Below are positions 15,193 through 19,523 of a DNA stretch of 19,523 bases, piece by piece. The notes below the pieces were generated by a model. It made no database searches. It saw only the letters and a program-made list of their open reading frames with translations, and was not told the origin of the DNA. Made by a program: the position numbers and the translations under genes. Origin of the DNA: Legionellaceae bacterium. Lineage in GTDB: Bacteria; Pseudomonadota; Gammaproteobacteria; Legionellales; Legionellaceae. Positions within the stretch are counted from its first letter, which is position 1, and each line of letters begins with the position of its first letter. The stretch lies in the NCBI GenBank assembly GCA_947505025.1, contig CANNIJ010000015.1, positions 1-19,523 on the forward strand. The letters are read 5' to 3'.

Positions 15193-16026
15193 TTAAACCA
15201 GCTCTCTGACCCAAGCTTGAATTAATCTACTTAAACGTTCTGCCGCCAAATTTGCCGTATGTATCACTGACTCATGGCTGTGGCTCTGCGTGGCTAGACC
15301 AGTAGCATGATTAGTAATGACACTAACCACCGCAACTTGCATGCCGCAATGATTAGCAACTAAAACTTCAGGTACCGTGGACATTCCAACAGCATCTGCT
15401 CCCCAACTACGAAACGCACGAATTTCTGCTGCAGTTTCAAAATGAGGCCCTAAAACACTCAAATAAACGCCACGGTGCAACGTGATCTCCGCTTTTTTAG
15501 CGCTCACTACAAAGTGCTCTAGCAATACCGGATGGTACGCTTGATCTAAAGGATAAAAACGTGGTCCAAATGCATCATCATTCGGCCCGACTAACGGATT
15601 GCTCGGTTGTAAATTGATATGATCAGTAATTAACATTAATTCGCCAGGACCAACATCTGCCCGCAAAGATCCGGCAGCATTGGTAGCTAAGAAGTAGTCA
15701 CATCCAAGCACACGCAGGGTGCGAATATATGTGCGCACCGTCTCATCATTTGGGCCTTCATATGCATGTGCACGGCCTTGTAAACAAATAACATCCAGAC
15801 CATTTAGCGTACCAAAAACCAATTGTCCGGCATGCCCAGCTACTGTAAGAACAGGAAAACCCGGCAATTCTGAGTATGGAATGCTCACGGCATTCTCTAG
15901 TGTCTGCGTTAATATACCCAAACCGGATCCCAGAACAATCCCTAAACGTGGCGTAAATGTTTTTGGCATACGTTGTTTTATAATTGCAGCCGCTGTATGG
16001 ATATTACTTGTGGGCTGGATGCTCAT
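15193..16026 (-). CDS. punA: Purine-nucleoside phosphorylase (trimeric, PNP/MTAP family)
   Basis: The 277-residue enzyme has LGIVLGSGLG near the N-terminus, the phosphate-binding GRAHAYEG, ATNAAGSL, the base-binding LGPHFETAAEIR, GADAVGMSTVPEVLVANHCG and SVITNHATGL. The asparagine in SVITNHATG corresponds to the residue that selects 6-oxopurines (inosine, guanosine), so it resembles PunA/XapA rather than methylthioadenosine phosphorylase. It splits purine nucleosides with phosphate into base and ribose-1-phosphate for salvage. AAGGA lies 6 bases before the ATG. It is divergent from korA over a 119-base gap. Confidence 0.95.
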   Translation of the reverse strand: MSIQPTSNIHTAAAIIKQRMPKTFTPRLGIVLGSGLGILTQTLENAVSIPYSELPGFPVLTVAGHAGQLVFGTLNGLDVICLQGRAHAYEGPNDETVRTYIRTLRVLGCDYFLATNAAGSLRADVGPGELMLITDHINLQPSNPLVGPNDDAFGPRFYPLDQAYHPVLLEHFVVSAKKAEITLHRGVYLSVLGPHFETAAEIRAFRSWGADAVGMSTVPEVLVANHCGMQVAVVSVITNHATGLATQSHSHESVIHTANLAAERLSRLIQAWVRELV

Positions 16027-16059
16027 ATTGTTTCCTTGATCAAACTATTTAAGGTGCTG

Positions 16060-16089
16060 ATTGTAATCGTTGCAGGTCATGGTATGCAA
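16060..16089 (-). promoter_or_regulatory. Probable punA promoter
   Basis: On the minus strand TTGCAT (16089-16084) and TACAAT (16065-16060) are spaced by 18 bases and lie about 35 bases upstream of the punA start. For korA on the plus strand a TATACT (16099-16104) and a TAATAT (16112-16117) are present, but neither has a matching -35, so the korA promoter stays unresolved. Confidence 0.4.
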
Positions 16090-16145
16090 TAGGTGAAATA
16101 TACTGCTAGGCTAATATAAGGCGGATCAGATCAGGGATACATAAG

Positions 16146-17972
16146 ATGCAATCAAATGAGATGGTCATTAGGATAACTGGAGATTCCGGTGATGGCGTGC
16201 AATTGGTTGGTGAACAGTTAACTTTGAGCGCAGGTCGGTCCGGACGTGACGTACAAACATTACCAGATTTTCCCGCGGAAATTCGCGCCCCTGCGGGTAC
16301 AGTTGCGGGTGTATCTGCTTTTCAATTATCTATAGCTAACCATGCGATTTTTACTGCTGGAGAAACCTTAGATGTATTGGTCGCCTTGAATGCTGCAGCT
16401 CTTAAGAAAGCTTTGCCATATTTATCACATGATGGCTTGTTAATCTTAAATGAGGAAAGCATGCAAGCAAAAGATCTGGATAAAGCAGGTTATAGCGCAA
16501 GTGAGTTACAAACCGCATTAGCTCCATACCAAGTACTGTCGTTGCCATTGATTACGCTCACATTACAAGCAGTTTCCAGCTTAGGATTATCTGTTGGTCA
16601 AGCAAAAAAATCTAAGAATTTTTATGTGTTAGGTGTGGTTCTATGGTTATTTGATTTAACTGTAGATAGTACCAGCACATTTATACGACAAAAATTCAAA
16701 GCAAATTCGATTATTATGCAGGCTAATGAGTGTGCTTTATTAGCTGGGTATAATTACGCGATGACTTTGGAGTTAAGCCGCAGACAATTTTTATTAGGAC
16801 CATCCCAGCCAGCTTTGGGCTTATACAGGCATATTACCGGCGTTGATGCAGTTAGTTTAGCTTTGGCAGCATTAGCCGTGCACACCCAGATACCATTATT
16901 AGTTGCAGGTTACCCAATCACTCCATCCTCAGCAATTTTACATGCGTGTGCAACATTAAAAGATTATGGCATTGAGCTATTTCAAGCTGAGGATGAAATA
17001 GCTGCATTATGTGCTTGTTTAGGAGCGTCATTTGCTGGCAGGTTAGCGCTAACTTGTACTTCTGGTCCAGGATTGGATTTAAAAAGTGAAAGCTTAGGCT
17101 TGGCAGTGATTACAGAGTTACCATTAGTCGTAATCGATGTACAGCGTGCGGGTGCCTCTACCGGTATGCCGACAAAAACTGGTCAAAGTGATTTGCGTCA
17201 AGCGTTGTATGGTCGACATGGAGAAGCGCCATTACCGGTGTTAGCGCCCCACACTCCAGCCGCTTGCTTTGATATTATTTTAGAAGCCTGGCGTTATGCA
17301 ATTCATTATATGACGCCGGTGATTGTTTTAATGGATGCTTATTTAGCTACTGCAGCACAACCATGGATTATTCCTGACACAGATACACTGGAGTTTCCAG
17401 TGATAGATATGAACCGTTTTGCACAACCATATCAGCGTGATGAGCGATCTAGTCGCAGCTGGAATATACCCGGAACGCCAGACTTGATGCATCAGATCGG
17501 TGGCTTGGAAAAGCAAGGTGACCAAGGTGCAATCAGCTACGATGCAGATAACCATGCACACATGGTAGCTTTGCGAGCAAAAAAAATTGATGGAATTGCG
17601 CGGGAATATGCACCATTGGTTTTGGAAGGAGAACCGCTGGCAGAGTTATTATTGGTAGGGTGGGGCAGTACTTACGGTGCGCTAAAAAGTGCAGCTGCAG
17701 AGTGCCATACACAAGGAATTAGTGTGGCTTTATTGCACTTACGGCATTTACATCCTTTACCCGAGGATTTAGGCATGCATTTGTCAGGTTTTAAGCAGGT
17801 AGCGGTGGTGGAATTAAATTCTGGTCACTTGTGTGAAGTATTGCGGGCCAAGTATTTATTGGATTTAAGGTCGATTCAGCAATGTAATGGGCAACAGTTT
17901 TCCACCAGAGAGCTAGTACATACTATTATCGATATGACCAAGGAAGCACAACATGAAACAGTACTCGCGTGA
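16146..17972 (+). CDS. korA: 2-oxoglutarate (2-oxoacid):ferredoxin oxidoreductase, fused gamma-alpha subunit
   Basis: The 608-residue protein fuses the gamma domain (residues about 1-190, starting IRITGDSGDGVQLVGEQL) to the alpha pyrimidine-binding domain, with YPITPSS from Y256, then EDEIAA, TCTSGPGLDLKSE, and a C-terminal transketolase-like domain. With KorB it oxidatively decarboxylates a 2-oxoacid, most likely 2-oxoglutarate to succinyl-CoA, passing electrons to ferredoxin. The segment at 333-345 reads QRAGASTGMPTKT, where the family usually has RGGPSTGMPTKT, so two positions beside the thiamine pocket are changed to alanine. AGGGA lies 8 bases before the ATG. It overlaps korB by 20 bases. 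Other 2-oxoacid substrates (for example branched-chain) cannot be excluded. Confidence 0.92.
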   Translation: MQSNEMVIRITGDSGDGVQLVGEQLTLSAGRSGRDVQTLPDFPAEIRAPAGTVAGVSAFQLSIANHAIFTAGETLDVLVALNAAALKKALPYLSHDGLLILNEESMQAKDLDKAGYSASELQTALAPYQVLSLPLITLTLQAVSSLGLSVGQAKKSKNFYVLGVVLWLFDLTVDSTSTFIRQKFKANSIIMQANECALLAGYNYAMTLELSRRQFLLGPSQPALGLYRHITGVDAVSLALAALAVHTQIPLLVAGYPITPSSAILHACATLKDYGIELFQAEDEIAALCACLGASFAGRLALTCTSGPGLDLKSESLGLAVITELPLVVIDVQRAGASTGMPTKTGQSDLRQALYGRHGEAPLPVLAPHTPAACFDIILEAWRYAIHYMTPVIVLMDAYLATAAQPWIIPDTDTLEFPVIDMNRFAQPYQRDERSSRSWNIPGTPDLMHQIGGLEKQGDQGAISYDADNHAHMVALRAKKIDGIAREYAPLVLEGEPLAELLLVGWGSTYGALKSAAAECHTQGISVALLHLRHLHPLPEDLGMHLSGFKQVAVVELNSGHLCEVLRAKYLLDLRSIQQCNGQQFSTRELVHTIIDMTKEAQHETVLA

Positions 17973-18903
17973 AGACTTCGTACATCCTACAGCAGAAGTA
18001 CGTTGGTGCCCTGGATGTGGTGATTATGCGGTTTTATCTGCGGTACAGCGTGCGTTAGCAAATCTAGGCCTGCCACCAGAGAAACATGTATTTGTTTCTG
18101 GGATTGGTTGTGCCGGACGGTTGCCATATTATATGAATACATATGGCTTTCATACCATTCATGGTCGAGCATTGGCGGTTGCAACTGGATTAAAATCTAT
18201 GCGTGATGATTTGAGCGTATGGGTGATTACTGGTGATGGAGACGCTTTAAGTATCGGTGGAAATCATTTTCTGCATTGTCTGCGACGTAATGTAAATGTA
18301 AATATTTTATTATTGAATAATCAAGTATATGGGTTAACTAAAGGACAATTTTCTCCAACATCACCATTGGGTCAGGTAACAAAAACCAGTCCTGATGGAG
18401 TGGTGAGTGCAGCATTAAATCCAATTAAATTAGCTTTGGCAGCCGGGGCTACATTTGTGGCACGTGCTGTAGATAAAGATCAGGCGCATTTGATCGATCT
18501 ATTACAACAAGCGCATGCACACCCAGGGACTAGCTTGATTGAGATCTATCAGGATTGTCATGTGTTCAATCCAGGGGCCTTTGATAGCTTTTCTGCAAAA
18601 AATCAACGCGCTAATAATGTAGTGTATTTAAAATCAGGTCTGCCATTGGTGTATGGAGCAAATCTAGATCAAGCATTAGTTTTAAAACAAGGTCAATTGG
18701 TTATTGATGGATTTAATGCACCGGATGTTGCGTACCATGACTCTAGCGATAGCTTAGCGGCAATGCGCTTGGCTGAACTCAGTCACCCAGATTATCCAGT
18801 ACCATTGGGAGTGTTCTATCAAGCGGTACGTGAGACGTTTAAATTTTCATGTGCCGTGAAAAAAACCATGGCTGACTTACCTGCATTTTTTAGCGGAGTG
18901 TAA
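17953..18903 (+). CDS. korB: 2-oxoglutarate (2-oxoacid):ferredoxin oxidoreductase, beta subunit
   Basis: The 316-residue thiamine-diphosphate subunit. Iron-sulfur ligands are visible as C19 and C22 in WCPGCGD, C53 in GIGCAGR, and a fourth cysteine in EIYQDCHVFN. The thiamine/Mg motif runs from TGDGDALSIGG to LLLNNQVYGLT. All key residues are present, so the enzyme should carry a [4Fe-4S] cluster and be active. AAGGA (17940-17944) is 8 bases before the ATG and lies inside korA, so the two subunits are coupled. No ferredoxin or delta subunit gene is adjacent. A strong inverted repeat follows its stop. Confidence 0.95.
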   Translation: MKQYSREDFVHPTAEVRWCPGCGDYAVLSAVQRALANLGLPPEKHVFVSGIGCAGRLPYYMNTYGFHTIHGRALAVATGLKSMRDDLSVWVITGDGDALSIGGNHFLHCLRRNVNVNILLLNNQVYGLTKGQFSPTSPLGQVTKTSPDGVVSAALNPIKLALAAGATFVARAVDKDQAHLIDLLQQAHAHPGTSLIEIYQDCHVFNPGAFDSFSAKNQRANNVVYLKSGLPLVYGANLDQALVLKQGQLVIDGFNAPDVAYHDSSDSLAAMRLAELSHPDYPVPLGVFYQAVRETFKFSCAVKKTMADLPAFFSGV

Positions 18904-18909
18904 TTAAAA

Positions 18910-18950
18910 TTTATTTGATCACACTGGAGTGTAACGTGCGATCAAATAAA
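18910..18950. terminator. Long inverted repeat between korB and the Spy-like gene, probable bidirectional terminator
   Basis: TTTATTTGATC (18910-18920) and GATCAAATAAA (18940-18950) are perfect 11-base inverted copies. The 19-base loop itself contains ACAC/GTGT that can form an inner hairpin. On the minus strand the second arm is followed by a short T-run (ATTTTAATT), so it resembles an intrinsic terminator for the Spy-like gene. On the plus strand the T-tract is missing. The stem is AT-rich, so a protein-binding role is also possible. Confidence 0.6.
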
Positions 18951-18965
18951 CATACAGGCTGTTGA

Positions 18966-19424
18966 TTACTTCATGCATTGCGAGTACTGATCAGCTATAT
19001 GCGCATTACGTTTATTCATAGCTTGTTCAGCTATGATTTTTTGTTGCGGATTTAGCATCAAGTATAATTGATGTTGCGCTATTGCTTGTGCTCTCATGAA
19101 ATCGCCAACTAATTGAGCTTTTTGATTTATTAGGTGATCAAGCTTTAATGGATTCATGTTTTCTGTAAAAACTTCGTGTTGTATTTTCACTCGAAGATCT
19201 TGCATACGCGCATATTTGTTGCTAACAGTAGCTCTCATTTGTTCTTGTATAAGTTTTAATTGAGCCACTTGTGCGGTATCAAGATTAAGATCTTTAGCTA
19301 TGTGCTTCATGTGCATAATTCGGTCGCCGCACCACCATGATCGATGTTCATTATCAGCAAAGGCTGCACTACCTGCAAGCAAAGATATTACTAAGATTGA
19401 TGTTTTAATAATATTGCGACTCAT
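18966..19424 (-). CDS. Spy/CpxP-like (LTxxQ motif) periplasmic protein
   Basis: The 152-residue protein has a clear signal peptide (NIIKTSILVISLLAGSAAFA, cleavage before DNEH) and an all-helical mature part. LNLDTAQVAQLKLI and LMLNPQQKIIAEQ are the two LTxxQ-like repeats of the Spy/CpxP family. That family includes periplasmic chaperones (Spy) and a Cpx stress sensor inhibitor (CpxP). Two cysteines, WWCGDR at the mature N-terminus and SQCMK at the end, could form a disulfide. AAGGA is about 7 bases before the ATG. It converges on korB. Which member of the family it resembles most, and its client, cannot be told. Confidence 0.82.
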   Translation of the reverse strand: MSRNIIKTSILVISLLAGSAAFADNEHRSWWCGDRIMHMKHIAKDLNLDTAQVAQLKLIQEQMRATVSNKYARMQDLRVKIQHEVFTENMNPLKLDHLINQKAQLVGDFMRAQAIAQHQLYLMLNPQQKIIAEQAMNKRNAHIADQYSQCMK

Positions 19425-19454
19425 AATATTTCCTTTTTTTGTTGAGACCTTTAA

Positions 19455-19482
19455 AGTATAGATATGTTAGAAGCCTTTGCAA
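19455..19482 (-). promoter_or_regulatory. Promoter of the Spy-like gene
   Basis: On the minus strand TTGCAA (19482-19477) and TATACT (19460-19455) are separated by 16 bases, followed by about 30 bases of leader with AAGGA before the ATG. I see no clear CpxR tandem GTAAA boxes in the short upstream sequence available. Confidence 0.5.
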
Positions 19483-19523
19483 ACAGTATTATTTATTTGC
19501 GCGCAAAAATCATTAAAACCCAA

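Noticed and set aside
1..19523. tRNA genes, CRISPR array, insertion sequences or prophage
   Set aside because: Intergenic gaps are short and hold no cloverleaf-like sequence, no spaced direct repeats, and no transposase or integrase frames.

Overview
The window looks like chromosomal DNA of a gammaproteobacterium of moderate to low GC. The rpsB-tsf-pyrH-frr block, DusA, HemF, MinC, LpxH and FadD all read as gammaproteobacterial. Several features would fit a Legionella/Coxiella-type lineage: KorAB, unrecognised small ORFs, and a frr locus without the usual uppS/cdsA partners. That placement is inference, not something the sequence proves. I see no tRNA, rRNA, CRISPR array, transposase or phage gene.

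Layout. Positions 1-4751 (minus strand) hold one tight operon for modifying membrane lipids, read from high to low coordinates: DUF3833 lipoprotein, membrane fatty-acid desaturase, short-chain dehydrogenase, COG2907 FAD oxidoreductase, DUF1365 protein, and a CFA-synthase-family SAM methyltransferase cut by the window edge. Gaps are at most 16 bases and two junctions overlap. Positions 4866-8468 (plus) hold the translation/UMP-kinase operon: an rpsB promoter with a structured leader, then rpsB, tsf, pyrH, frr, and an unrecognised secreted cysteine-rich ORF that appears to start at TTG inside the end of frr. A cold-shock gene follows (plus), tail to tail with hemF (minus). Then dusA (plus) converges on and overlaps fadD (minus).

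Positions 12573-15177 (plus) form a coupled run: minC, lpxH and two unrecognised ORFs. minC stands without minD/minE here. punA (minus) converges on this run. korA-korB (plus) encode a 2-oxoacid:ferredoxin oxidoreductase. A long inverted repeat lies between korB and a convergent Spy/CpxP-like periplasmic protein gene (minus).

How the genes work together. The first operon looks like a complete phospholipid acyl-chain tailoring pathway: a desaturase to supply the double bond, a methyl or methylene donor step, redox steps and an envelope lipoprotein. It resembles cyclopropane/furan fatty-acid loci of other proteobacteria but lacks the sigma factor/anti-sigma pair often found beside them. The rest is mostly housekeeping. 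The least explained material is the ORF after frr (7938-8468) and the ORF pair at 14030-15177. No wholly new multi-gene system is evident.
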